From Siphonodentalium dalli (taxonomy: Eukaryota > Mollusca > Scaphopoda > Gadilida > Siphonodentaliidae), in NCBI GenBank assembly GCA_032622095.1, contig CP136062.1, positions 142,866,351 to 142,930,350 on the forward strand: a stretch of 64,000 nt of DNA, read 5' to 3'. The notes beneath the pieces are model-generated. The model searched no databases and had not been told where the DNA came from. It was given only the letters and a program-made list of their open reading frames with translations. Below are positions 48,515 through 60,178 of this stretch, one piece after another. Each line of letters starts with the position of its first letter. Positions within the stretch are counted from its first letter, which is position 1. Both the position numbers and the translations under genes were made by a program.

Positions 48515-49116
48515 ATTGTATCACGACCACAGGTATTAGGCACATTTAAAAAAAAATATTAATTTAATTTAATAAAAATCTCGGAAAGGTATCTATCTCA
48601 TTTTTGATAGAGGTCAGCATTTTTCTCTACAAAAGCAACATTTTATTTTTTATTGATCTGTAATTGCAGCACTATGTGACCAAATAATCATAGTTTTCAG
48701 AAAAGTTTGGTTCGCCGTCGTATTATGAAAAGTAAAAAAAATCAAACAATCCAACCCCTAAATCACTTAAATCTATACTCTAATCATCAAACTAAATAGC
48801 CCTAATGTCAAACATACGTTGTTTCACGAAAGGCAAACGATTTTTGTCTTTTTTTTTCGTCAGTTATACAGATTTCTTTTCGCGGGAGGCCATTTTTAAA
48901 GTGCGAAACAAACTCGAGAAACGCTGCAGTAAATGACTCCAAAATAAAATAATTTTACATCGATAAAAACAAATGTTTTATCTAATTCCTAATCTAGTGG
49001 GTATCATATATCCACCAACTGATTTTTGTCATTAAGAATGCCGGATATCAAATAAAAGAGAGATATTAAAATTAATTTAATAAAGTTCAAGTTAGTTTCG
49101 CTTTCAGTTTTGCAAA

Positions 49117-49251
49117 ATGGCCTCCAGCGAAAAGAAATCTGTAAAACTGACGAAAAAAGGACATAAATCGTTATTAAACTCGATGTATGTTGAGTACCAC
49201 CCCCAAATTAGGGGGTCGTCCTGTTCACCCGGCGGCTATTGTTTCGGGTAG
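49117..49251 (+). CDS. Short frame MASSEKK.. (hypothetical)
   Basis: A 44-codon frame starting MASSEKKSVKLTKKGHKS, basic and lysine-rich, inside the inner inverted pair. The mirrored arm at 48846-48925 encodes, on the minus strand, a near-identical start (MASREKKSV) cut by a stop. It may be the first exon of an element-encoded protein. It runs toward and overlaps the 3' end of the opposing FLYWCH-like frame. No domain is recognised. Confidence 0.25.
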   Translation: MASSEKKSVKLTKKGHKSLLNSMYVEYHPQIRGSSCSPGGYCFG

Positions 49252-49442
49252 GTGTTGGGGCAGGTGTGATAATCCTCAACATCACAGAGCTGCCGACTAT
49301 AGTTACTGGCTTTCTTACAACATCGCCAATGAATTCGATCATTTCTCCTTGATTTAACGGAGAATTTGTAGTCATCATATACCAGATACTTTCCACCTCT
49401 AGTATTTGGAATATAATTTACGTTCACTTGTGTGCTTGCCAT
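49236..49442 (-). CDS. FLYWCH-type zinc finger-like protein, fragment
   Basis: A 68-residue frame. Residues about 8-41 read VNYIPNTRGGKYLVYDDYKF and then IHWRC, matching the FLYWCH pattern of an N-terminal aromatic strand, a glycine-rich turn, an L-x-x-D/G-Y-x-Y/F strand and a W-x-C first zinc ligand. The expected second cysteine and the H-x-H pair near the C-terminus are only loosely represented (LC near residue 53, HTC near 59), so zinc binding may be impaired. FLYWCH fingers bind DNA and occur in host regulators and in Mutator-type transposon proteins. The location between long inverted repeats favours the transposon origin. The start methionine is the first in frame. Confidence 0.5.
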   Translation of the reverse strand: MASTQVNVNYIPNTRGGKYLVYDDYKFSVKSRRNDRIHWRCCKKASNYSRQLCDVEDYHTCPNTYPKQ

Positions 49443-50120
49443 CGTGTTTGTGTCAGACCAGGGAATCTAACAGTATATATATTCAGTAGTGAACTCTACT
49501 TAAAACACTGATAATAATTCATAATACACCTTTACAAACAAATAATAAAACCTGTAAAATAAATAAACTGAATGTGGCTCACGCTATTAAACGTTATTCA
49601 CCACCAACAGTTATGGACTGTGACAACACTGGACCGCAGGTGTTTTGATATGGACTATAATCTCCGCCGGCCAAGTCGTTAATCTCTGCCTGCCGGGTAG
49701 ACAGGATATACCCCAAATTAGCTGTATTTCACGAAACAACGCCTGTTTGACAATAGGGCTATTTAGTTTGATGATAATAGTATAGATTTCGGTGATTTAG
49801 AGGTTGGATTATTTGTTTTTTTTATTTTTCATTGGACGGACGTTTCGGGTACCAAAAAATAAATTTCATTGACAACTTCGAATGATTTTCTATGTTCAAT
49901 TGTTTAAAGTACGACGGAAAGCTAAACTTTAACCAATAATATGATTACTTGTGCACATAATGCTAGAATTCCAGATCAATTTGATTAAAAAATTTGCTTT
50001 GTGAGGATGATTTTTTTACCTCCTATTTTCACTATCAGCCTTGATACTTACCTTTATATATATATTTTTTATTATTTTTTTTTTATTTTTTTTTTTGCCA
50101 AATACCTGTGATCACGACTA

Positions 50121-50775
50121 TATATTTTATCTCTAATGTCCATGTTGGACCGCATTGTCAACGTCACTAAAGCATACTGCATACCGTTCCATTGTACATG
50201 TAGACGTACGTATCACAGCCACAAGTATATATCCTCATATTTTCCTTGTATATTTATTCTTGTTTTTTTTTTTGTGGAGAAAGTTATAATTTATTATTTA
50301 TTTGGGTCGGGTTGTGTTCCCGGTTAATATACTTCTCCAAGTAACCTGTCTCAATGCCAACCGTGACAATTCTCTCGCCAGAATGTCAGTTGCAATATTC
50401 TTGGTCATTTATACCCCATGACCTGATGGGAATGGTGGGTATATATACTAGCTGGATTGCATGTTTCGGTCATCCGTCTGTCACATTCGAGCAGATATAT
50501 CAGCCACGGGTTGGCGAATCATCTCAATGAAATTTCGTAGGGATTTTCATATCACGGGGGCTTTCAGAGAAATATTTTGTTTTTCTCTTTTTTTACCTTC
50601 TGTGTTGATTTTAGTCGGCCAACATTTGTTAAGGGATATCAGTGAAATATGGAATAGATGTTCACCATCTCAAGGGCATTCAGTCAGTGTCAAATGATGC
50701 GTATAAATTTCCGCTCAAGAAGATAAACAAAGTGATAGAACGTCCAATCGAATTGATATTGACATAGTGTCCATG
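50121..50775. other. No gene recognised
   Basis: The frame at 50461-50697 has no domain. The stretch 50440-50560 (CTAGCTGGATTGCATGTTTC, CCGTCTGTC, AATGAAATTTCGTAGGG) resembles a widespread transposon-end motif, see 51330. Confidence 0.35.
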
Positions 50776-50941
50776 TACAGTAATGCCATAAATAATCGAC
50801 ACCTTAACCACAGCAGAATTATGTGTAACTTTTCAGGATTTAGTCGGAAATATGGCTTGTTGCCATTCATCGGAAAGCTCTCACTGAGTTACCTATAGTT
50901 CTGCTGTGGTTAAGGAGTCGATTATTTAGAGCATTACTGTA
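50776..50941. mobile_element. TA-flanked miniature element (mariner-type)
   Basis: The element proper is 50778-50939. Its inverted ends start CAGTAATGC and run about 42 bp (TAAATAATCGAC, CCTTAACCACAGCAGAA) with few mismatches. TA dinucleotides flank both sides. With a total of 162 bp this is a typical Tc1/mariner miniature element. Confidence 0.85.
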
Positions 50942-51329
50942 GTTGCCTCAGTGAGATACGCGATCTTCCTCCATTTGTCTTTCCAAGTAATGTTGGTTAC
51001 TTTTCAGTCGAACATAAATATGGTCTTGACATAGGAAGTTTTTCCAATCAATAATAGTCCATGATAATTTACAATTTGGTTGAAATTATGAAGATACATC
51101 AGAGTATTGAACAGTTGGTCCAATAACCAAACAAGCTATATATCGGGACCGATTTTCAAGCTTTATCTGATTTGAGGGACATCTCAATGTGCCATTCGAA
51201 ACGATAAATGACCATTTCGTTAAGCAATGGGAATTTGTTCACGCTCACTGAGGCGAACATATTTGACGCAATTGACACTCATTCTGAGTCCGTGCCTCCA
51301 TAAATCTGATATATATAAAAAAAAGAGTA

Positions 51330-51540
51330 TGATATGTCTGTGTGCTCGCGATTTTTCTCTCAGACCCCCTGGGCCGATTCAAACCAAATTTGGTGTGTGA
51401 CAGTGTACCCCGGCGAATGTTATAAGTTATAACGGCGTTAGTTATATTTTTTTTATTAAACTGAGCATGGAGTTCAATATAGTTGCAGACCCCTATGCTG
51501 CCGAGTAAAGGCTATGGGAGGGAGCCTGTTTCAGCTAGTA
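51330..51540. repeat. Diverged transposon-end-like repeat
   Basis: Contains TGTCTGTGTGCTCGCGATTT, GGGCCGATTCAAACCAAATT, TTGGTGTG and TTATAACGGCGTTAG. A relative at 55838-55945 shows TGTCCGTTTGTCTGTTCGC, GGACCGAGTTCAGCAAATG, GGTGTGGTGACG and TTTAACGGCGTTAGG. This kind of sequence is common near ends of invertebrate mobile elements; the family is not identified. Confidence 0.4.
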
Positions 51541-52060
51541 TACAATAAATAATTGGAAATATCAGAAAAATGTGTCGTTTAATTTCCAACCATATCAGGC
51601 ACTATATTTATAAGTGTCAGAAACTTTGTCCATCTTTCCTGGGACATGGATGCTGTCGGCATGGAAGGTTGCCATTAGTTCATCTTTCCTGGGACATGGA
51701 TGCTGTCGGCATAGACGGTAACCTGACCCATATTTTATGCTCAAGAAAAATTAAAGTCTTGTCATGTTGTGTTTGGAGAGTTTGGTCTGTTGGCTGTGAA
51801 CCATATTGCATGCATTAAACTAGCTTTATCGCCTATTTTATTGACTTCATATCAACGCGCACGTGTACCATCGTCAACACGTGAGACCACGTGAGCAATG
51901 GACATGCACTCGACCTGGAATCACGAGGTCGATTGTTCGAGAAATCAAACAACGTGATAAAAAGCCCCGTATCGGCGAATTGATCTTGTCCGATTATCCA
52001 TATATAGTTGCCTAAATGAGATCCACGATGTCTTGCTCCAGTTATCCTTTCTAGAAACGA
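51541..52060. repeat. Direct duplication V, copy 1
   Basis: Matches 53105-53510 in order: CAATAAATAATTGGAAAT, TATTGACTTC-TATCAACG, GTGTACC, AATGGACATGCACTC, AATC-CGAGGTCGA, ATCGGCGAATTGATCTTG and TAGTTGCCT. A related fragment follows the mariner-type element at 50941-50995. No coding signal is retained. Confidence 0.75.
51631..51714. repeat. Tandem 50-bp duplication
   Basis: CATCTTTCCTGGGACATGGA followed by TGCTGTCGGCAT begins at 51631 and again at 51681 with perfect identity over 34 bp. It is absent from copy 2 of duplication V. Confidence 0.92.
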
Positions 52061-52906
52061 TGGAAAATTTAGAACATATATACATGTAGTCGGAAAATAT
52101 GACAGTTTCTAATGAATCTGCAACATATTCTCGAAGAAATATGCACATAATCGAGCTATAATGTGAAATAGGTACATAATGTGATTATTTGATTGAGATA
52201 AGCAGATAATGGACTCTGATCCGTTATTTAGTTTTATTATGTCAGCTCTTGCGATTAGCCAATCAGCGTCGATAAATAGTGACGGTATATGAACCCATAT
52301 TAGGTCAGTGACTCCATATGAAATCAATAGTAGGTGCTTATCCACCATCTTGTTTTTCAGAAAACTCTGTCGCCTCGGGGATATTTTTGGTGTATTTTGG
52401 CGCCAAGAAATGTGATATATGTCGAAAATCATTTTCTGCTAATTTAAAGACATAGTACGCTGTACCAAAACCTGCATGCGATATATTTGAAAATTCTAAA
52501 TACTCATAAATTAACTATCAAACTCAACAAGTTGTCCTACTTCTGGTGATTAGCCATTGACTCAATGAGTTGACGTTCAACGCCAATGACGCGTCACTGT
52601 GACCTTACATAAGTTAATGGCCATAGGCGATACATTTAATTTACCAAATTAAAATAAATTACAGCGACGATTATTTAAATGGATGTGTTGAATTTTGTCC
52701 ACTGACATAATAAATACGGCCGATCCTAATATTGATCGCACTTCGCCTCACATGACACTATATCCGACTACTAAGCGTCCCGTAACTTATAATATGGCGC
52801 GTGCCACAGTGAAAACACTAGTTAAAGAGCGTATACCTGAAAAGTCGAGAGTTGGTTTCTTTGTATCATTGTTCGCATATATTCTGCTCATAATCGCCTC
52901 ATAATG

Positions 52907-53045
52907 AATCGAAAATGTGACTAAAATGTTCTCATTTTCAGCACATTATCGACTCAAAATGAAGCAATTCTAAGCAGATTATCTACCTAAATCACGTTCT
53001 ATTATAAGCATATAATGTGCTGGATATCGGGAGAACAGGCTGAAT
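52907..53045. repeat. Dispersed repeat Q, copy 2
   Basis: ATGTGACTAAAATGTTCTCA, TCGACTCAAAATGAAGC and TAAGCAGATTATCTACCTAA, ending GAGAACAGGCTGAATGAA. The end motif is also the end of repeat R, so Q and R may be parts of one larger element. Confidence 0.65.
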
Positions 53046-53104
53046 GAATAGTCAAGAAAATGTTACAGTTTCATGGAAAGATTGAACATATTCTACAACT
53101 GGTC

Positions 53105-53510
53105 CAAACGCAATACAATAAATAGTAATTGGAAATGTCAAAAGAAAGTGTAGTAAAAAAATGTACAACCGTTTCAAGCTTTACATTTCTGAGTCAGCAT
53201 AGACACAAAACTGTTGTCTGTCTAGGGGGAGTTTGAACTGTTGGTTTCCACAGTGAACGATGTTTTATGAATTAGGATGGTTCTATCAGACATGTATTGA
53301 TTTTCTATCAACGAACGCGTGTACCGACGTGAACACGGAGGCCATGTGCACAATGGACATGCACTCAACCAGGAATCTCGAGGTCGACTAACCGAGAAGT
53401 CAAACAACGTGATAGAAAGCCCTCTATCGGCGAATTGATCTTGCCGATTGTCCATAGTTGCCTCAATTAGACCAGCGATAGCTTCCTCCATTGATCCTTC
53501 CGAGCTTATC
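53105..53510. repeat. Direct duplication V, copy 2
   Basis: Second copy of 51541-52060, about 1.56 kb downstream and same strand. The minus frame 53222-53491 is a by-product without a recognisable domain. Confidence 0.75.
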
Positions 53511-54539
53511 AGCTTTTGACAATGAGCTATTAGACTTTGCCTGTAATCGTATATCCCTTGATTAAATTGTTACATGCTAAACCGACTCTAACAATTGACT
53601 CTCGTGGTTGGTTGTGATTTTGGTGATTCTTGATTTCCTGTCCGAGGAATCTTCCGTGTCAATTACATTAACTCTGGGTTCAATTGATTGCTCCCACTGT
53701 CCGGTGGAATCCTTTCGGTAGCCGTTCCTTTTCGGAACAATGCCCCTTGCAGAAACACACGAGACTCATACAGCTACGGATAATGGTCTCATACGGCAAG
53801 TTCGATAATCACGTTCAATCCTTGTGGTTAGATAACCGAAATAAGAAGAAGGCGGGGATTGATACTATATTGAAATTCGAATATGTCTGTCTGATGTATA
53901 GGGACACTCGTTCTCGCTATCGAGCACGATGTCTCGAATTCAGATGACATTTCGTAATTGCGATCGGTATTCAACGTTTGTTCGAGAGAGTTCGCCGTCT
54001 CGAGTCTCAAGATTCTAATGAGAATACTTTTTGATTAATTTTGAACTAATCTTAGTTCTAACTGATACCATATCATGACGTATGGTGTACTGTCAGAGGA
54101 ATTAAATACCGCGCATAGAGTTAATTTCCTTGGGGAATAACACCACGCACGTAGAAACCGCATATCCCACGCCAGAGACTGACAAACTTGTCCAGATACA
54201 CGAGTCGGGTTGCCCTAACAGTATGAATCTATCAACTTCCAGCTTATCGAGAAATATAACCTGCCTCACCATCGCTATATGGCATATTGGGGTATACTTT
54301 ACCTCTGTGCCACCGGGGCCCGAGCTTAGCTTAGAATCCACCATGAGTCTTAATACAAAGGGTTTTTTATTTATTAATGTAATCGTTCTTTTGGTGCAAT
54401 TTGCGACATGTCATTGCATCATACATTCATTTACATAGTAGCTTATATGACAATAAAGATATAATGGATAGATCTTATATCTTTTCCAATGTACTGTCTA
54501 TGTTATGTTGAATATCTGCTTATAATAGAAATTGTTTTA
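53511..54539. other. No gene recognised
   Basis: Opposed frames at 54102-54344 (minus) and 54130-54438 (plus) overlap. Neither shows a known motif, although the plus one ends with a hydrophobic stretch (FLFINVIVLLVQF). Confidence 0.35.
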
Positions 54540-54665
54540 GGTTGACAATCTGCTACGAATCGCCTCATTTTGATTCGAAAATGTGCTGAAAATGAGAGCG
54601 TTTTAGTCACATTATCGACTCATAATGAGACCATTCTAAGCAAATTATGTACGAACAATGACACA
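54540..54665. repeat. Dispersed repeat Q, copy 3 (inverted)
   Basis: GAAAATGAGAGCGTTTTAGT followed by CACATTATCGACTCA is the reverse complement of the Q blocks at 23960, with a forward-looking ATAATGAGACCATTCTAAGC tail, so this copy is itself partly palindromic. Confidence 0.6.
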
Positions 54666-54850
54666 AACAAGCCAAATTCACATTTTTGAGGTGTACGCTC
54701 TTTAACACGTGTTTTCACTCTGGCCCGCATCATACAACAAAATAACGGGTATGAGTCCATTATCTGCTTATTTCAGAATCCATTAATCACATTAAGTACT
54801 TATTTCACATTATAGGTCGATTATGTGCGTATTTGAGAGAGGATATGTTG

Positions 54851-55390
54851 TGACATTGTGCAGGTTTTCGGGAGAAAGGGTTGCATGTTATATTAAGGCA
54901 CAATACCAATTATGTTTCATATAAAATGAGATCTGTGTCATCAAAAAGTTTTGTCAGGTCTTCACTAAGAAGTCATTCTCTGATTTTACTAGTTTATTGA
55001 CTTTCTAATGGTATAACCAACAAAATAATGGTTGTATTGTAATAACTATTGTTATGTGTAATCTGACTTGTTCGTGTGTTAGAAGTAGTGTTTGTGAACT
55101 TCCTGCAGAGGCCTTGCACATTTCCATCCTATCATTTTGGGGAAGAATTGGGGAGTTTTCAAGGGGAACAAACTGAATAAAATACAAAGTTGATGTGGTG
55201 GCGAAGCGTATGTTGACATTGACAAGCCAATGTACATGTCGGGGTTGCAATTGAAATAGAGAAATAATAAAATCTTGTTGGATTATGTACGCGTCACACA
55301 TGCAATACTGATAATGCATTGTTATTACATCATACATGTATGCTGACATATATGAGACTGCAGAGTGATACACATTCGTAAAACACAATG
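54851..55390. other. No recognisable feature
   Basis: The minus frame 55005-55388 (127 codons) has no known motif and contains AT-rich low-complexity residues. Confidence 0.4.
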
Positions 55391-56862
55391 GCCTGATTCG
55401 TCATCTTCGGTTTAAACCTCCGAGTTTAAACATGGTTAAAACCTACATTAGCGATCCAGCCTAACCGGGTCAGAGGGGCGTTTTGTAGTTCAGTTGCCAG
55501 CTAATTGACAACTCGATTCGGTGATATGAGAATGCAGTCAAACTACCCTCTTACCGATCGGACCAAAATGCCGATACAATGGTAATTGACACGTTATAAT
55601 TTATCGCGAACACGTGCACGTTCATTGGATTTATTCATTGAGAAACAAGTATCGCCCATGGACCATTAATCCGATCTCATTCTGGGTTTAAACCAATCTG
55701 ACAAAGGGCTTGTCTCTCAACACGAATTTCACGCGATTTTCATCACTTTGTTTGAGATAGATTTTTCTGCAAGATGCTTTACCCGCAAAGACAAAATTTT
55801 GTGTATTTATATCTATATATGTATATATTAAAGGGTAGATGAGCTGTATGTCCGTTTGTCTGTTCGCAACTGTTCTCCCATACCCATGGACCGAGTTCAG
55901 CAAATGTAGGTGTGGTGACGCGGATGGTTTAACGGCGTTAGGTTTTAAAAAATTTGATTTAAAAATAAGAAAAAATCTATTTAAAAAAATGAATAAAATG
56001 TGCTGTTACATTGAGTAAAAAAAGTAGTTGAATCTAACAAGAAACAAAATTTTTGAACTGGTGGAATATTATGGGAATTTATTAGCGTAGCCAGAGTAGA
56101 GCTTTGTGGCATGATCTACATCAAAATAAGTTATCGAATTTGACCCATATAGCAATATAAGTTTAGGATTACAAACTATGTGTATAGCATATCTGGTCAT
56201 GCAGGAGCATCGTTTTGTGTCAAAATTAAAACTTTGACCCATTCAAATGAATTCGGAGAAAACACCAGTGTTTGTGATTACCACAAGCCAAAACAAAAAA
56301 CAAAAGATAGTTGTAAAAATCATGTTGTAGGAACATATCCATATCTGAGCAAAGCTCGCGTGCGAATGACTCAATTGTGACATGATAACACCAGTCGGCA
56401 GTCGCCACTTAGACACGCCATCACTCGAGATTATTTACAGCTCCACCTTTGACGGATTCGTCATCTCAAGGTTAGCCTCGGTAAAGCTGGTTTAGATGGA
56501 CCGCTGAATAAGATGGTTTAGTTGTCGATTTAAGTAAAACGCAACAAAAATATCGAAATTGACAAAACATTATCCCCACACGCTTTATAGGTGTGAGTGC
56601 TTCTCGCTTCCAATCAAAATATGCTCGCTGTCGTAATTATTGATTTTCGCAATCAATAAAACGAGGCGGTCCGCATTAGAAAAGTACGATTAATCATCTC
56701 GACGATACAGAGACACTACTGTTAAACCACTGGTCTGGCTGGACAAAGTTTAAACCAGAGATGACGAATGGGTCGCTTAGACCTGCGGTCTCGGGTTTAG
56801 ACCACGGATTTAGCTGACTCGGCGGTTTAAACCTAGAGGTTTACGTAGACCAGGTGTGATAG
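55391..56862. repeat. GTTTAAAC-rich region with ATTCGTCATCTC inverted ends
   Basis: GATTCGTCATCTTCGGTTTA occurs at 55397, GGATTCGTCATCTC at 56455 and the inverse GAGATGACGAAT at about 56758. Several GTTTAAAC words accompany them. The 56455-56770 segment could be one small inverted-repeat element and 55397-56770 a larger one. The end motif resembles the GAATCGGCATCTC end of the block at 24312, so both may belong to one superfamily. Confidence 0.5.
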
Positions 56863-56982
56863 TTGTCAGAATATGACATGGCATTCACAAACGATGATGA
56901 CAATGGTGTCATTCACTGTTATAATTATCCTGCTTCGTGTCTTTGTGGACGTGTGCACATATGCATGAGTTTTAATATGCGC

Positions 56983-58424
56983 ACATCAATTTTGAAGCCT
57001 GTTTACAAGACAGGTGGCCGACATGCTGTACGGCAATTGCTTTAAGTAGTTGCGTTCGCAAGTTGTTCAAAAAGATAATTTATACGAGATTCGTTACTTT
57101 CCTGGAGAGTAATAATATAATAAGCGACAATCAATATGGCTTCAGAAAGAATAGAAGTACTATCGACAGCGTATTTGTACTTAAAACTGTAACAAATAAC
57201 TATCGAAAGAATGGCAAACCATTACATGCAGTTTTTATAGATTTCGGAAAGCTTTCGATTCACTAGACAGATCTATACTATTTGATCAGACAGAGCATGG
57301 GGTTGGCGGAAAGATTTTGACTTTAAATCCATGTATGAATCAAGTTCTTACTTCACGCGAACCCGAGATGGCCTTAGTCCCCTGAAATTATCAACCGTTT
57401 GTTAGACAAGGCTATGTAATTTCGCCGACACTCTTTCAGATATTCATTGATGATATTCAGAATGTATTTGACAATGGCTTTGCACCTGGAAACGTGGGAC
57501 AAACCTCATTATGTCATCTTATCTTTGCAGATGACTTGGTTATGCTTTCTGAATCCCCGGAAGGCACGCAGCGTTGCTTAAATAAGATAGATTTTTTACA
57601 TGTATGTGCGTCTGACAATGAATTTTCAGTTAACTTATCGAAGACCAAGTGCATGATTTTCCGTAAAAGACCTACTAAAAAGAACCGAAATATCATATGG
57701 GAAATGTAACAGTGCAAAATGTAAAGGATTACACATATCTCGGTGATAAGTTTACCGCGAATGGGACATTTCAGAGTGAACAAGCGGAAGTAAATAATAA
57801 GGGAACCAAAGCACTACATGCTCTTGTATCTTCGCTTCGGAAACATGAAATATTTTCAATCGGGATATGGTGTAAATTGTTTGAGAAGTTCATCAAACCA
57901 ATTCTACTGTATGGTTGCGAAATTTGGACGTCTAATGACGACAATATGAACAAGATTGATCTAATATCATCCGAAATAACTCATTTGAAAATGGGCATAA
58001 TCAAGAAATCTTCTAACCATGCATCCCGAGCAGATCTTGGCAGACTTCCACTGGTAAATGATGCATTAATCAATACTTTGAGATATATGAAAAGGGTTAC
58101 AGATAGAGGTGCATTACATTATAAAGTAGCCCAGATCTGTAATGACTATAATCGCAATCTTGGTCAAAGGAAATGGAAGTACCCACACTGAATGCGGCCA
58201 TGGAATCAACTCTTTCGTTCAATAAATTAACGAAATACGGAATGTTCTGGCGCACGAACATATCTCAAACTTCTTCAGTTTTGATATTGTTGACGACAGT
58301 AAGAAACAAGGCATGCATAAACTTAGAACGTGTCGACTGTTTAAAGATAAGCATACATTGGATCCCTATTTAATTCATGTGAAGAACTTGGAAATGAGAT
58401 CGACGTTTACAACATACAACAGTG
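56983..58424 (+). pseudogene. LINE-A reverse transcriptase, 5' part
   Basis: Decayed non-LTR retrotransposon ORF2-type protein. In order: ILKPVYKTGG (about 56987); VRKLFKKIIYTRF and ISDNQYGFRKNRST (57063-57160); AVFIDF then, after a frameshift at about 57246, KAFDS; RQGYVISPTLFQIFIDD (about 57400-57455); the catalytic box FADD at 57524-57535; NLSKTKCMIF; VKDYTYLG and FIKPILLYGCEIW (57697-57930); and KLRTCRLFKDKHTLDPYL (58316-58369). These are the fingers, palm and thumb motifs of a LINE reverse transcriptase. The endonuclease is absent and at least four frameshifts or stops break the frame, so it cannot make active enzyme. It stops at 58424 and continues in frame at 62819. The clade was not fixed. 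Confidence 0.9.
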
Positions 58425-60178
58425 CCCCCACGGAGGATATACAATCCCACAACAATGTCCCACAGAGGATATACAATCCCACAACAGCGTCCTCATAGAG
58501 GATATACAATCCCACAACAATGTCCTCACAGAGGATATACAATCCCACAACAGCGTCCTCATAGAGGATATACAATCCCACAACAATGTCCTCACAGAGG
58601 ATATACAATCCCACAACAATGTCCTCACAGAGGTTATACAATCCCACAACAATGTCCTCACAGAGGATATACAATCCCACAACAATGTCCTCACAGAGGA
58701 TATACAATCCCACAACAGCGTCCTCATAGAGGATATACAATCCCACAACAATGTCCTCACAGAGGATATACAATCCCACAACAGCGTCCTCACAGGGATA
58801 TACAATCCTACAACAGTCTCCTCACAGAGGATATACAATCCTACAACAGCGTCCTCACATAGGATATACAATCCCACAACAGTCTCCTCACAGAGGATAT
58901 ACAATCCCACAACAGTGCCCCCACAGAGGATATACAATCCCACAACAATGTCCCCACAGAGGATATACAATCCCACAACAGCGTCATCATAGAGGTTATA
59001 CAATCCCACAACAATGTCCTCACAGAGGATATACAATCCCACAACAGCGTCCTCATAGAGGATATACAATCCCACAACAATGTCCTCACAGAGGATATAC
59101 AATCCCACAACAGCGTCCTCACATAGGATATACAATCCCACAACAGTCTCCTCACAGATGATATACAATCCTACAACAGTGTCCTCACAGGGATATACAA
59201 TCCTACAACAGTGTCCTCACAGAGGATATACAATCCTACAACAGCGTCCTCACATAGGATATACAATCCCACAACAGTCTCCTCACAGAGGATATACAAT
59301 CCCACAACAGTGCCCCCACGGAGGATATACAATCCCACAACAAGGTCCCCACAGAGGATATACAATCCCACAACAGCGTCCTCATGGAGGATATACAATC
59401 CCACAACAATGTCCTCACGGAGGATATACAATCCCACAACAGCGTCCTCATAGAGGATATACAATCCCACAACAATGTCCTCACAGAGGATATACAATCT
59501 CACAGCAGCGTCCTCATAGAGGATATACAATCCCACAACAATGTCCTCACAGAGGATATACAATCCCACAACAGCGTCCTCACAGGGATATACAATCCTA
59601 CAACAGTGTCCTCACAGGGATATACAATCCTACAACAGTGTCCTCACAGAGGATATACAATCCCACAACAGTGTGTGTCATCACAGGGATAAACAATCCT
59701 ACAACAGTGTCCTCACAGAGGATATACAATCCCACAAGTGTCCTCACAGAGGATATACAATCTCACAACAGTGTCCTCACAGAGGATATACAATCCCATA
59801 TTAGTGTCCTCACAGAGTATATACAATCCCACAACAGCGTCCTCACAGAGGATATACATATTACAATCCCACAACAGCGTCCTCACAGAGGATATACAAT
59901 CCCACAACAATGTCCTCACAGAGGATATACAATCCCATATCGGTGTCCTCACAGAGGATATACAATCCCACAACAGCGTCCTCACAGAGGATATACATAT
60001 TAAAATCCCACAACAGCGTCCTCACAGAGGATATACAATCCCACAACAGCGTCCTCACAGAGCATATACAATCTCACAACAGTGTCCGCACGGAGGATAT
60101 ACAATCCTACAACAGTGTCCTCACAGAGGATATATAATCCCACAACAGTGTCCTCACAGAGGATATACAATCCCACGA
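58418..60178. repeat. 33-bp minisatellite, about 53 copies
   Basis: Each 33-bp unit contains GAGGATATACAATCCCACAA and then CAGYGTCCTCACA. Variants AACAGCG..CATAGAGG and AACAATG..CACAGAGG alternate, giving a 66-bp higher-order pattern, and a longer block recurs after 395 bp (58791 and 59186). Because 33 is divisible by 3 and units lack stops in most frames, open frames of 100-307 codons appear on both strands (YTIPQQCPHRG and similar). They are artefacts of the array. The array begins exactly where LINE-A breaks off and ends where LINE-B begins. Confidence 0.97.

Larger units (their letters stand above)
48515..50120. mobile_element. Long-inverted-repeat element with FLYWCH-like frame
   Basis: The strongest arms are 48731-48831 and 49728-49830 (AATCCAACC-CTAAATCACT, ATCAAACTAAATAGCCCTA and inverse). 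Weaker complementarity extends outward to ACGACCACAGGTATTAGGC near 48524 and its diverged inverse near 50097-50117. A second, inner inverted pair lies at 48846-48925 and 49090-49170. Long arms and a FLYWCH-type domain are both features of Mutator-like elements, so I infer a non-autonomous MULE-like element. No target duplication could be fixed. Confidence 0.6.
52121..54850. mobile_element. 2.7-kb region bounded by 110-bp inverted repeats
   Basis: The arms 52121-52229 and 54741-54850 share, in mirrored order, CAACATAT-CTC, GCACATAATCGA-CTATAATGTGAAATA, TAATGTGATTA, AAGCAGATAATGGACTC and CCGTTATTT, roughly 80 percent identical by eye. Inside are two inverted copies of repeat Q (52907-53045, 54540-54665), fragments of repeat R, and copy 2 of duplication V. 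No transposase frame is seen. A non-autonomous element that captured other repeats is one reading. Confidence 0.6.
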
